Positions 22,467 to 33,624 of a stretch of DNA of 64,000 nucleotides are shown one piece after another. Both the position numbers and the translations under genes were made by a program. Numbering within the stretch: the first letter of the stretch is position 1; each line of letters starts with the position of its first letter. Source of the DNA: Gamarada debralockiae (lineage: Eukaryota; Ascomycota; Leotiomycetes; Helotiales; Hyphodiscaceae); the NCBI GenBank assembly GCA_002803225.1, contig NXFV01001545.1:1-64000 (forward strand), in the 5' to 3' direction. A model generated the notes under the pieces. That model was not told the DNA's origin and did not search any database. It worked only from the letters and a program-made list of their open reading frames with translations.

Positions 22467-23333
22467 ATGAGTCACCAAAGTGCCCCAGATAGCGAACCTG
22501 ATGCTGTCCAGGTCAGCAAGACACATAGTGGGATCACCACCATAATAATCAACCGAGCCCACAGAAAGAATGCCATCGACGGTCCAACTGGCAAGAAACT
22601 GACGGAAGCATTTCTAGCCTTCGAGAATGACCCCACGCAGAAGGTATGCGTGTTCTACGGCGCCCACGGTACCTTCTGCGCCGGTTTCGACCTTCATGAA
22701 GTAGCCAAGTGGAATCAAGCCGGAACCGACTATCAAGGACCGCGGATCGGATCACTCGAACGAGTGGAAGGCCGCAATATCGGCCCAATAGGTCCATCAC
22801 GCATGCAGATCCGCAAACCCGTCATCAGTGCGGTATCAGGGTATGCTGTAGCGGGCGGGTTGGAGCTTAGCCTGCTTGGAGACATCAGAGTCGCCGAGGA
22901 GGACGCCATCTTCGGTGTCTTCTGTAGGCGTTTTGGGGTGCCGCTTATTGACGGCGGCACTGTTCGTCTCCAAGCAATCGTTGGTCTTGGCCGGGCATTG
23001 GATATGATCCTCACTGGGCGCGGGGTAGGAGCTCAGGAGGCTCTGGCTATGGGGCTAGCGAACAGGGTAGTGCCGAAAGGGAAAGCGTTGGAAGAAGCAC
23101 TGAGCATTGCTGAGATGCTTGTCCAGTTCCCGCAGAGGTGCATGAATGCTGACCGTACTTCCTGCTACTATGCGGCCTACAATGCCGAATCGTTTGAAGA
23201 CGCTCTTTCACATGAGTTTGATGAAGGTATCAACGTCATTGATACAGAAAGTGTGGTAGGAGCAGAGAGATTCAGCAAAGGTGAGGGGCGACATGGGCAC
23301 TTCAAAGAGGCAAAGCATCAGGGAATGCTGTGA
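22467..23333 (+). CDS. Enoyl-CoA hydratase/isomerase (crotonase) family protein
   Basis: Single exon, 288 residues from ATG 22467 (MSHQSAPDSEPDAVQ). Upstream in-frame codons to 22407 begin at a non-ATG. The crotonase fold is evident: TTIIINRAHRKNAIDGPT, oxyanion-hole segment GAHGTFCAGFDLHEVA, then KPVISAVSGYAVAGGLELSLLGDIRVAEEDAIFGVFCRRFGVPLIDGG (read in parts), and GRGVGAQEALAMGLANRVVP. The usual catalytic Glu region reads GVPLIDGGTVRLQ, so the exact reaction (hydratase, isomerase or hydrolase) cannot be fixed. Neither a peroxisomal SKL-type end nor a clear mitochondrial leader is present. Its divergent pairing with HMG-CoA lyase suggests a role in branched-chain or fatty acyl-CoA breakdown; that is inference. 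Confidence 0.9.
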   Translation: MSHQSAPDSEPDAVQVSKTHSGITTIIINRAHRKNAIDGPTGKKLTEAFLAFENDPTQKVCVFYGAHGTFCAGFDLHEVAKWNQAGTDYQGPRIGSLERVEGRNIGPIGPSRMQIRKPVISAVSGYAVAGGLELSLLGDIRVAEEDAIFGVFCRRFGVPLIDGGTVRLQAIVGLGRALDMILTGRGVGAQEALAMGLANRVVPKGKALEEALSIAEMLVQFPQRCMNADRTSCYYAAYNAESFEDALSHEFDEGINVIDTESVVGAERFSKGEGRHGHFKEAKHQGML

Positions 23334-25243
23334 AACCCCGGGAAATATGTGTCTATTTGGATCAGTCTGTCAGAAAGAGAGGGGTCTTCCTATCCCGCCA
23401 GTTAAGAAATACTTCCATCGCCGCTACTTCGACTAGCTAGCTCCTAGTTATCAGGGGCCCGCTTTTCACCCAGCAACTCATTTCAGTCCAAATAGTGCGC
23501 TAGAAATTTATGACCGAATAGGATACCGTATTAATTGCTTTATAAGACCAGTTCATTCTATAAGCAATATTGATTTAAAAATCATATTAATATTTTTTTT
23601 TATATTTTTTCTAGTTAAAGATTTAAAACAATTAATATAATTCTTATTCAAATTATTTTTGTAATAATTTCTGTAATAATTTTTTTTAGTTTTTTAAGGT
23701 GTGGTGTATAATCGATTATATACAGTTGCTTGTAAAGCAATTAATACACTTGACACGTAGACGCGTGGCAGACGCCAAGTTCTAGCGCGCCTGACAAGTA
23801 TATTAGGCAGAACCTTTCTACAATACAGCACCTTCAGTATAGCGTCCCCACCCCTTTGTACTGAGCTGTCATAACTTTAGGCTCTGAGTAAAACAAGACA
23901 CTTTTACCTCCAAACATATATGTTTCCTAAAAATTAAACCTTGGTTAAGCCGCCACTAAATTCAGCCTCTTATCTTTAGGGACGCACCTTGGACTGACTA
24001 AACAGGCACCGATTTGGAGCATCAAGACTCAACACAAGTAAAGAGTCGAGCAGCCCGTCGAGCCACTATTAAAAAAAATGGCCAGCGTTAGGAAACCAAG
24101 TCTCCCACTTAAGCGAGGTCACATGAGCTGGTCAGTCTGGCTAGCAATTGTTTGAATTTTCGCAACAAGTTCAGATTTACAGAAATGATCTCTCACGCGG
24201 TACTGCTGTATTATGTCAGCTATAGGGGCGCGAAAGGTGTCACAGAGGGCCTGGAAATTAGTGGTGTGGCTATGCTGGATTTGTGTGGCTAGCTCGAGAG
24301 TCGAGATAAATGGCAGAGGCAGCGCAACCGTTTGTCTGCACTGAGCGGTGATGCAGAGAAGCGTGACACGGATACAACTCTGATATCATCTGGGAACGTT
24401 TGCGTCTAGACATACGTTTAGTTAAGTCACATAATCGCGCCAGCCGCTTATCCTCGTTTTGTTGCACATCGAAATATCGGAAGCAGCCTGTTTCAGCCAG
24501 GAGCACTTGTCCCAACCACGGAACCCTGGGTGGGACAGTGACTCCTAAAACCGGCCCAGATGGAAATTGGTCCTGGCTCAGAGTTCCCAGCTTGAATTCT
24601 CATCTAGGACTTTCTACCTAGCCTCCACGCCGTCTCAGGATTCCCTCAAGTCACCAGAGTGAAACCGCCGTAGGACAAAAAATCATGGGGACGGAGCATG
24701 TACAGTTGCTTGCGAAATCGGCTTCCGCCTTTGACACTTCTGAAATTTTGCGGTCAGCCACATTGCCAAGACGCTTGTGCGAACATTAGTGTTATTATGG
24801 CTAGCTGCTTTTATCCCTGTACTTACCTAATTAAATTGCTACGCTCACAATAAACGTTTAATAAATCTACGCATATAAAAAACACAGCAGAACGACTTAT
24901 TATAATGTGTAGTCATATTACTCAACTTTGAAATACACGGCGCTTCCCTAAGCCAAACGTCAGGCAAGTTAATTCAATCACTTAATTGTAGTGTGACCAT
25001 TTTCAATGCCGCTCGCCTTCATATATCATTGGCGAATAAGCGAGAATCAGGTATCATCTGCCCTACCTGCCAACACCTGTTGCACAGGAATCTTCTTCAC
25101 TATTCATTAACCATCTCGCATCTCCTCTATACGCATTAATGTAAACAGCTACGCCTGTCATCTTCAACTAATAAGCCGAGTTGCTGTGTTCGCGTCTATC
25201 TTGTGAACTGCCCTCCTTTTAAGCTTCTCAAAATCTACGAGCA
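23334..25243. other. AT-rich intergenic region with transposon-end relicts
   Basis: 1.9 kb without a supported gene. 23520-23720 is extremely AT-rich (long T tracts). Two direct copies of TA followed by CAGTTGCTTG occur at 23721 and 24701, each with ttgacac about 20 bp further on. This resembles Tc1/mariner-type termini, but I see no paired inverted ends or transposase. The final 200 bp is the NLR promoter; an early CT-rich stretch is visible near 25090-25230. Confidence 0.45.
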
Positions 25244-28200
25244 ATGCGTCTTTTGAAACTCACAAACCATGGCGAGTTTAACCTGACCGAGTTTATTGGC
25301 GACGATATTCCGCGGTATGCTATACTTTCGCATACTTGGGGAGCAGATGGCGAGGAGGTTACTTTCAAAGATATCTCGGAATATACTGCTAGGAGCAAGG
25401 CTGGATATACCAAGATCAGCTTCTGCGGAGAAAAAGCAGCCAGTCATGGCCTAGAATACTTCTGGGTGGACACTTGCTGCATCGACAAGTCAAGCAGCGC
25501 TGAGCTTCAGGAGGCTATCACCTCTATGTTTCGCTGGTACCAGAATGCGGCTCGATGCTATGTATATCTGTCAGATGTTTTGATTGGTGACTGTGACCTA
25601 AACAGTGAGTCCTCCCAGTTCGGATGGGAACCGGCATTCCGGGCAAGCAGATGGTTCACTCGAGGCTGGACGCTCCAAGAGCTTCTTGCCCCGGCATCAG
25701 TAGAATTCTTCTCCCGAGAGGGCAAGCGACTAGGTGATAAAAGAGCTCTAGAGCAACAAATTCATGATATAACGGGGATTGCTATTCCAGCACTTCGCGG
25801 AACCTCTCTCTCTCAGTTTAGTGTAGATGAGCGATTTTCATGGGTAGAAAAGCGCCAGACCACGCGCGAAGAAGATTGGGCATACTCTCTACTAGGCATA
25901 TTCGATGTCTACATGCCGCTCATCTATGGCGAAGGGAGTAATGCGTTCAAACGTCTCCGGGAGGAGATCGACAAGCCTTCAAAGGGTAAGCACATAACTC
26001 CAGTTGACATACAATACGGCAGCCAATGCGAGTGCTGACCAGCAACTCAGGACTCGATAATAATCTACTTGATCGTCTACCGTACGCTGTCGAGGCACCA
26101 TTCAATTCGTATGCGAAGCAGCACTCACCCTCTTGCCTCCCCAATACCCGGGTCGAGCTTCTTCGAGGGATATACGACTGGGCTGATGGACAAGATGAGC
26201 GCTGCATCTTGTGGCTGAACGGCTTGGCCGGCACAGGAAAGTCTACGATCGCTCGCACGGTCGCCCGTAGATACTTTGAGCAAAAACGCCTTGGAGCCAG
26301 CTTCTTCTTCGCACGAGGCGGAGGAGATGTTGGGCATGCCCGCAAGTTTGTCACAAGCATTGCCGTGCAGATTGCGAACAGTGTACCCACTCTACGTCGG
26401 CATATTGCCGACGCTGTTGCAGAGCATAGCAACATTGCAGACCAGTCTCTCCTCGACCAATGGTACCAGCTCGTCCTCTGTCCGCTATTGAAGCTGGACG
26501 GCAGCAGTTGTTATTCCTCGTACGTCCTTGTAGTTGATGCGCTCGATGAGTGTGACAATGACAGCGACATCCGGACCATTCTACGGCTGTTGGCTGAAGC
26601 TCGATCGTTAGAGAGGGTCCGCTTACGAGTCTTTATGACGAGCAGACCCGAAATTACGATCCGATCTGGGTTCTACCAGATATCGCATATGGAACGCCAG
26701 GACTTTGTCCTCCATGACATATCATCATCGATTGTGGATCATGACATTTTTATCTTCCTGGAATACAACCTAGGATTTATTGGGCGGGAGCGCTCTCTAG
26801 ATGCTGACTGGCCGGGCGAAGAGGTTATCAGATGTTTGGTCCGGAATGCAAGTGGGCTGTTCATCTGGGCGGCAACTGCTTGTCGTTTCATTCGTGAAGG
26901 TAAGAAAAGACAGGTCATTAAGGACCGATTGTCTAGTATTGCCCAGAGACGTAGCCCCATCACTGCACCGGAGAAGCACCTTAACGAGATCTATATCACA
27001 GCCCTCAAGCATTCTATTCCCGCGGAATTGTCGCTAGAAGAGGAGGAAAAGGTATATAGTACGCTGAGATATATACTTGGAAGTATAGTAGTTCTATTCT
27101 CTCCCCTCCCTGCCAACTCGTTAGGCACGCTACTCTCTATCCCAGAAGAAGAAATCGATGAGACGCTAGAAGATCTTCACGCTATTCTGGATATTCCTAA
27201 GGACCAAACACGCTCACTCCGTCTGCATCACCCTTCATTTCGCGACTTCCTTCTTGATCAAAAGAGATGCGTCGATCCAAATCTCTGGGTGGATAGAGAC
27301 AAAGCCCATCGGACGCTAGCCGACAGCTGCATACGGCTCATGTCGACGTCTCTCAAACAAGACATCTGTAGCGTAGGCTCCCCCGGAACGCGACGAACGG
27401 AGATCAACCCCCAAACTATCGAGAAGTGCCTTCCAGCAGATGTTAGGTACGCTTGCTGTTATTGGGTGCACCATCTGAAGCAGAGCGGGAACCAAATACA
27501 TGACAAAGATGCCGTCGATATATTCCTCAAGAAGCACTTACTTCATTGGCTCGAAGCCTTAAGTCTTATAGGGAATATATCTAACAGTATTAGCCTGCTA
27601 AGGACTTTACATTCACTTGTCGATGTAAGTAATCTGGATCTTAATATTCAATTTCCTTTATTATATACTAATACTTCAAATAAGGAAAATGTTAGTATTG
27701 GTATTTCTGGTTTTCTATATGATGCAACGCGCTTTATCCTACAGCATCGTTGGGTAATCGATCACGCGCCACTTCAGCTCTACTCCTCTGCCATTATTTT
27801 CAGCCCAGAAACTAGTATTGTTAGGACTATTTTCCAGAGCCGCGTTCCTAAATGGATTTGTAGATTGCCAAAAACACTACAATCTTGGAGTGCGGAGCTA
27901 CAGAAGCTCGAAGGGCACAACAATTGGATCACGGCAGTGGCCTTCTCACCTGACGGCAAGCAGCTGGTGTCAGCATCAGATGACTGGACAGTCAGGCTCT
28001 GGGATGTAGCGACAGGTGATATGGTGAAGAAGCTTGAAGGGCACAGCTACGACGTTATGGCGGTGGCCTTCTCACCTGACGGCAAGCAGCTAGCATCAGC
28101 GTCGTGGGATAGGACAGTTAGGTTCTGGGATGCAACAACAGGTGATGAGGTGAAGAAGCTTGAAGGGCATAGTGATAGGGTCACGGCAGTAGCCTTTTTA

Positions 28201-29823
28201 CCTAACGGCAAACAGTTAGCGTCAGCGTCATGGGACCGGATAGTTATGCTCTGGGACACAGCGACAGGTGATACGATGAAGAAGCTCAAAGGGCACAGCG
28301 ATAGGGTCATGGCAGTTGCCTTCTCACCTGACGGCAAGCAGCTGGCGTCGGCGTCGTGTGACCGGACAGTCAGGCTCTGGGATGTAATGACAGGTAATGA
28401 GATGAAGAAGCTCGAAGGGCATAGTGATAGTGTCATGGCAGTAGCCTTCTCACCTGACGGCAAGCAGCTAGCGTCGGCGTCGTGCGATTGGACAGTTAGG
28501 CTCTGGGATACAATGACGGGAGATGAGATGAAGAAGCTCGAAGGGCACAGCAGCGATGTTACGGCAGTGGCCTTCTCACCTAACAGCAAGCAGCTGGCGT
28601 CAGCGTCGTGTGACTGGACAGTTAGGCTCTGGGATACAGTGATAGGTGATGAGGTGAAGAAGCTCGAAGGGCATAGCAGCGACGTCACGGCAGTGGCCTT
28701 CTCACCTGACGGCAAGCAGCTAGCGTCAGCGTCGTGGGACAGGACAGTTAGGCTCTGGGATGCAGTAATAGGTGGTGGAATGAAGAAGCTTAAAGGGTAC
28801 AGCGATAGCGTCACGGCAGTGGTCTTCTCGCCTGATGGCAAGCAGCTGGCGTCTGTGTCAGACGACTGGACAGTCAGGCTCTGGGATGCAGCGACGGGTA
28901 ATGAGGTGAAGAAACTTGAAGGGCATTGGATCACGGCGGTTGCCTTCTCACCTGACGGCAAGCAGCTGGCGTCGGCGTCGTACGATAGGACAGTCAGGCT
29001 CTGGGATGCAGTGACAGGTAATGAGGTGAAGAAGCTCAAAGGGCATAGCAATAGTGTTATGACAGTAGCCTTCTCACCTGATGGCAAGCAGCTAGTATCG
29101 ACATCATGGGACTGGACGATCAGGCTCTGGGATATAGCAACAGATGATAAGATGAAGAAGCTTGAAGGGCACAGCTACGACGTTATGGCGGTGGCCTTCT
29201 CACCCGACAGCAAGCAGCTAGCATCAGCGTTGTGGGACGGGACGGTTAGGCTCTGGGATGTAGCGACAGGTGATGAGGTGAAGAAGCTTGAAGGGCATAG
29301 TGATAAGGTAACGGCAGTAGCCTTCTCACCAAACGGCAAGCAGCTAGCATCGGCGTCGTACGACCAGATAGTCAGGCTCTGGGACATAGTGACGGGTGAT
29401 AAGATGAAGAAGCTTAAAGGGCATAGCAATAGGGTTACGGCAGTGGCCTTCTCACCTGACGACAAGCAGCTGGCATCGGCGTCAGACGACTGGACAGTTA
29501 GGCTCTGGGATGTAGTGACCGGTTATGAGGTGAAGAAGCTTGAGCTACATACTAGTATCTGGAGTCTACAATTCTCTAGCGACAGTCAGCGATTAGAGAC
29601 TGATCGAGGGATCCTGACTGTCTCTAGCTCCTCCTCTTCCCTCTCGCCGTTTCTACAGAAGCCGTCGTATAATATCTTCCTTAACGGCGAATGGATAGCT
29701 CGAGATGGACAGGAACTTCTTTGGCTACCTCATGATTATCGAGGGCGATGTTCAGGATTAAGAGGAAAACTTCTTGTGATTGGGCAGGCGTCTGGGTTAG
29801 TAAGCTTTTTTGAATTTGCATAG
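25244..29823 (+). CDS. HET-NACHT-WD40 NLR receptor (HET-E/HET-D-like incompatibility protein)
   Basis: Two exons, 25244-25985 and 26051-29823 (65-bp intron gtaagc...actcag), 1,504 residues. The N-terminal HET domain has YAILSHTWG (25-33), YFWVDTCCID (72-81) and RGWTLQELLAP (140-150). The NACHT NTPase has P-loop GLAGTGKST (305-313), Walker B VLVVDALDECD (406-416) and sensor-like FMTSRPE. A long linker follows; from about residue 866 there are 13 WD40 repeats and a degenerate 14th. This is the architecture of Podospora HET-E/HET-D. In those proteins the WD40 end recognises a partner (HET-C for HET-E/D), NACHT oligomerises and the HET domain triggers cell death. No glycolipid-transfer het-c partner is in this window. 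All motifs and the reading frame are intact, so it is probably functional. It sits in AT-rich, relict-laden DNA. Confidence 0.95.
27901..29540 (+). repeat. Array of 13 near-identical 126-bp (42-residue) WD40 repeats
   Basis: Each unit reads roughly [EK]GHS-xx-V[MT]AVAFSPDGKQLASAS-xD-x-TVRLWD-xxTG-xE-KKL. The framework is almost invariant (AVAFSPDGKQL in most copies). Differences cluster after EGHS (D, Y, S, N / D, R, S, K), around SAS-x-D-x (W, C, D, Y / R, W, G, Q) and after RLWD. The ninth unit is two residues short (EGHWITAV). Units at both ends are more divergent, and a fourteenth (ELHTSIWSLQFSSDSQRL) is decayed. This is the homogenised high-identity array known for fungal NLR recognition domains. 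Confidence 0.95.
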
Positions 29824-30876
29824 GAGATATAATGAGCGAAAGAGGATCAAATGTTCAAGGTCGAAGTATATTATAATTTTTTTTCTTTTAATCTCTATTT
29901 CATAGAGGGTTCTAGGAGTCTACCTAAATATATAGAACAAGAACTCGCGAAGGCGGGCGGCATTGAAATCCGACATTTTTCAAATAAGCGAAAATTTCGA
30001 GATTTATGGGTCGTAAAGAATAATTCTTCTATAATTGCAAAATCAAATCGATTTGATCTCAAAATTGCGCAAAAGATGCATTTGCTTCTTTAATTTTATG
30101 TAAACTTAAAAGTAGTATGTTCTAATAAATTTGAATTTAATATGAAGTTGCACGCACGTAGAGATTTTGGTGTTCTTGGTCATTTTAAAAAATGGTTATG
30201 GATTTCTGTCAGATGAAATATTGGCCTATTTCAGCCTCCCTATTTGGGCCTAGCTTAGCCCCTTTTCTACGTGTGTATAGCCCCCTTCGCACTCTTCTAT
30301 TTTCCCCGTCCGATAATTTCAATGCGGCCCGCCTTCGTACTTCCTCGAACTTTTTAAATATTAATATGGTGATCTAAAAAGTGAAGTAGTAGTAAAGAGA
30401 GTGGAGCTTATCAAGTCTCTCCTCTGACCTAAATCAGATGAACGTACATTTAGGGATGTACGGAAGACACCAATGACGATAAAGTCTTTCTTCCATCGCT
30501 GTAAAGCCACTTGACTGCAATTGTTGTTAGTAGATCCAGGTCAATTTCGAATTCTACAAGATGCAGGCCTTGGAAAATCAGCGTTACTTGGTCGGAACTG
30601 CGGGAAAGGAGTGGAATGGGTGTGTTGTCATACTGTAGTGTAGCGACTGTATGGCTATGTCCGTAAGGAGTTGTTCTGTGTTTTGGGTGAGTGGATCTAT
30701 TAAATGTACGCCAGAGCATGGCAATCAAATTAATCATCCAGTTAGGAAATGGGCAAATGACCCTAACCACACAAGCAGCGTTGCCAGCGCCTCAGTCCAC
30801 AGCTTCTTTCCATCGAACCCATTGTCTATAACAGTAGCGATAGTAGCTTGGGGGGAGATATTGCAGCTATAGTAGG

Positions 30877-31146
30877 ATGTATTCTGGGGTTCTTTTAGTA
30901 CTTGTCGTACTTTGCACTCGTCAGAGAGAAGAGCGGGGACCACGGGGACCACCAGGAGAGCCAGGAGTACCTGGCCGAGATAAGGCAGCAGGGGCACGAG
31001 GAGAAATAAGTTTGCAGGGGGAACCTGAAGAGCTAGGAGCACGTGGCCAAGATGGCCAAGATGGCCGAGATGCTGGGGCAGGAGCAGCGGTGTCAGTTGG
31101 AGCTGACTGTGGGCGAAATATAGTGGCATTTATAGGACCTAGCTGA
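30877..31146 (+). pseudogene. Collagen-like Gly-X-Y repeat ORF, probably a decayed membrane-anchored protein
   Basis: The open frame encodes a hydrophobic start (VLLVLVVLCTRQREE), then collagen-type triplets GPR-GPP-GEP-GVP-GRD, GAR-GEI, GEP, GAR-GQD-GQD-GRD. Three triplets lack Gly (KAA, SLQ, EEL) at positions where the register demands it. Their first codons AAG, AGT and GAG each differ from Gly codons only by G-to-A changes. Just upstream, another frame reads GDIAAIVGCILGFF then TAG; one added base in the TTTT run would join it to the hydrophobic segment. It is therefore probably a broken single-pass protein with a collagen-like exterior. Short Gly-X-Y proteins occur sporadically in ascomycetes; their function is unknown. 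Confidence 0.55.
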
Positions 31147-31280
31147 TATATAAGGAGCTGAAATACAAGGAGGGGAAGAGCTCTCTTATATCACAAAAGA
31201 GGGGAAAATACAGGCTATACCAGATTGGGCAATTCCAACCAACAAGCGGGACCACGAGACAGAGTAATAATAGTCGCTGA

Positions 31281-31481
31281 TTAAATTCTTCGTTCTAGCG
31301 TGTTGCGCTTTATCTTCTCTTTAATAAGTTCTTTGAATCGCGCCATTAGCTTCTCTATAGCCGTCCGCCCATTTTGTCGCTATTTATTGAACGTTGAGAC
31401 AGCTAAGATGAAGTCTCTAGTAGTGTCGACTCTAGCAGGTCCGAAATATCTAGGAGTATTATTGTTAGCTAAATGATGCAT
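31281..31481 (-). pseudogene. Decayed coding fragment, unknown family
   Basis: On the minus strand an open frame begins at ATG 31481 (MHHLANNNTPRYFGPARVDT) and continues TRDFILAVSTFNK. It then meets one TAG, and reads on as RQNGRTAIEKLMARFKELI and KEKIKRNTLERRI to TAA. Composition is protein-like on both sides of the internal stop, which would be a Gln codon by C-to-T change. I do not recognise the family. It could be the end of a transposon or NLR-associated gene. Confidence 0.4.
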
Positions 31482-33216
31482 GTCCTGTCGAAATTACTAA
31501 CCGCTCACTTCAGATTTAGGGCTAGAGTGGTTTTCAAATGCTAGTGCTATGTTTGGAGCTCTCGGTCTCTGCAGTAGTTGCAACTCCTCCTTTCAAAGTC
31601 TATCCCCCTAGTAGAGGTAAGTAAGGCGGGCCTAATTGTAGGTTTTAATTTAGCTCCCTGCCCAATTCCTATCATTAGAATGGCATAAGGGAGTTAAATC
31701 TGTCCCCCAGTATTAAGGTGACTCTCTTATCTAAGCACCTCCCAAATGATAGACAACTTCACAATTAGATATATATGAATGGCAAATACACCGTTTCTGG
31801 TTCGCATGCTTCATCTATAAAAACGCCTCTTAGAATCATACCATGGCACCAGAAAGAATCCATGTACCCCGGCAATGTATTTAGGATCACTTCTCCTAGA
31901 TCTTGTCAACCAATTTTCACTACAAAGAAAAATAAGGAGAGAATCCTCTGAAGATAGAAGACTAAAAGACAAAGCTTAAACTTTAAGCCTTTTAAAGAGA
32001 AGAGATCAAGTCTAGCTGTCACCAAGGATTAGAAAAGAGTGAGGGTGTTGTCGGGATAAGAGATTTTCTTTTGAATGAGCTTACAGTACAGGAGAACACC
32101 TCAAAATAGTTGCCAGGAGAAGCGAATCGCAGTAATGGGAGGGCAAGCCATAGAGGGGAAGTGAACCTTGAGAAGATAAAACGAAAGGCCGTGGAAACTT
32201 TCAAGGCATTAATGTAGGCGTTTGTGTCTCTAGTGGCCACTATAAAAGCGGGCGGCAGCTGCCTTCCGATATCCCTTCCGCTGACTAGAGACTCTGTGCG
32301 AAATTCTCCTGTGTGAATGAGTATGGCGAACAAAGTGCTGGCATTACAGGGACTGCTCTATCAATGCGTAATTATAGCGGTCAGCTCTAACTTTAGCCGA
32401 CCTAAAAATAAAACAGAGGGACCAGAAACAAGCCCCATTAACGTAAGTCTCGGGGTAATCTTAGCCTACAGGAGCCCGGAAGGCTCGGAATCGGAGTCAG
32501 CAGTGAATACAGCTGCTATGTGAAGTATAAGTACGGCTTGCTAAGCCTACTTGTAAAAGGGCAAGCTTGAGTTTTTCGGAAATCAGATCGTACGAATGCT
32601 CAGGAATACAACTGCTATTGTCTCTCTTCCCCAATTGCTACTTCTCTGATATACTGTGATCCCTTCTGTTGCCTTCCAGCTACCTGTAGCTGTTACAAAG
32701 GCCGCTTAAGCGAGCCCCTAGAATATAGCAGTTTAGGGATGTATTGCTAATATCACAAGCCTTAAACTATACTATATTAGATCACTAATACTTTATATTA
32801 TATTATACTATATATTGCCAATATAGGGGAGAGCCATATTGTATTGCAATATTGCCAATATGTACTATTTGGCCCTATACCGCTAAAAACACTGAGAGTC
32901 GTTATTGAGCATAAGTCTTTGGACAATGAAATCAATCATTTGCACAAGGAAGCATTCAAACAGCAGAGATGGAAACGCAAGACAGAAGCCTCGGCCCTTC
33001 GAAGGAACCGGAAGTCCAACATAGATAAATGAATGTGAAAGGAATGGGAGGACTGGAGAGTTTCAATGGGAGTCGGGTCTCAAAACTCCTCTCGATTTTA
33101 TCACCACTTGCAACTCGTATGTAGCTCGCAATTGTTAACTGTTATAAGATTCATGATCCTGCCTCATTTTCTTCCATCGAGGATCTCAGTCACGTAACCT
33201 TTTTACAACAAAGTTG

Positions 33217-33624
33217 CTACACCCTGTCCAAAACGCCGAGCAACACAGTCCCGACCGCTGTCAGAATTGGTGCATAGCTCCAGTGGTTCCACTCTCCATT
33301 TCCCGCATAAGCCCGGCAGACAGCGCCATCCACAAACGCCACCCCACTGCCAGCGATCAGAATCCAACCTAATGACTTGCGGTTTCCGAAGTACGCGGCT
33401 GAATAGATGGCCAGGCCCATGAATATGTCCCTGGCTCCGTAGACAATCATCAGGCCGTCGACAAGATTCTTGTCCGCAGTAGAGGCCAGTGCTTGGAATT
33501 CGAAGAACTCAAGGGCGTTATCCGGCCGGAGGATGGCATTGATGCCGAATCCTATGAAGATTGTTGCGAACACGCTGGCGGTGATGAGGAGGGATCGCGA
33601 TTGGGAGAAGCGTGAGCTTGCCAT
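33217..33624 (-). CDS. DUF4267 family small membrane protein
   Basis: Single exon of 135 residues, ATG at 33624 (MASSRFSQSRSLLITASV). Four hydrophobic segments are visible: SLLITASVFATIFIGFGINAI, NLVDGLMIVYGARDIFMGLAIY (split), LGWILIAGSGVAFVDGAV, and YAPILTAVGTVLLGVL. The RPDNALEFFEF and YGARDIFMG motifs are characteristic of the DUF4267 family, common in filamentous fungi. The family is uncharacterised; an integral membrane location is the only safe statement. The length is typical. The gene is isolated between relict-rich DNA and a 2-kb gene-free stretch. Confidence 0.85.
   Translation of the reverse strand: MASSRFSQSRSLLITASVFATIFIGFGINAILRPDNALEFFEFQALASTADKNLVDGLMIVYGARDIFMGLAIYSAAYFGNRKSLGWILIAGSGVAFVDGAVCRAYAGNGEWNHWSYAPILTAVGTVLLGVLDRV

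Larger units (their letters stand above)
29824..33216. other. Relict-rich AT-biased region downstream of the NLR
   Basis: 3.4 kb with two recognisable decayed coding fragments (30877-31146 and 31281-31481) and otherwise no supported gene. An 80-codon ATG ORF at 29851-30093 follows the NLR stop at once, but has no recognisable motif. 32700-32880 is a TA-rich stretch with short palindromes. Frequent in-frame TAG/TAA in otherwise protein-like frames suggests mutated old repeats. Confidence 0.5.

Noticed and set aside
28047..29465. Long minus-strand ORFs (346 and 96 codons) across the NLR repeats
   Set aside because: They are the antisense shadow of the WD40 array: the repeat has a stop-free complementary frame, and the sense frame carries all motifs.
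29851..30093. 80-codon ORF just after the NLR stop
   Set aside because: AT-rich, no motif, no promoter space; likely chance or part of the NLR 3' UTR.
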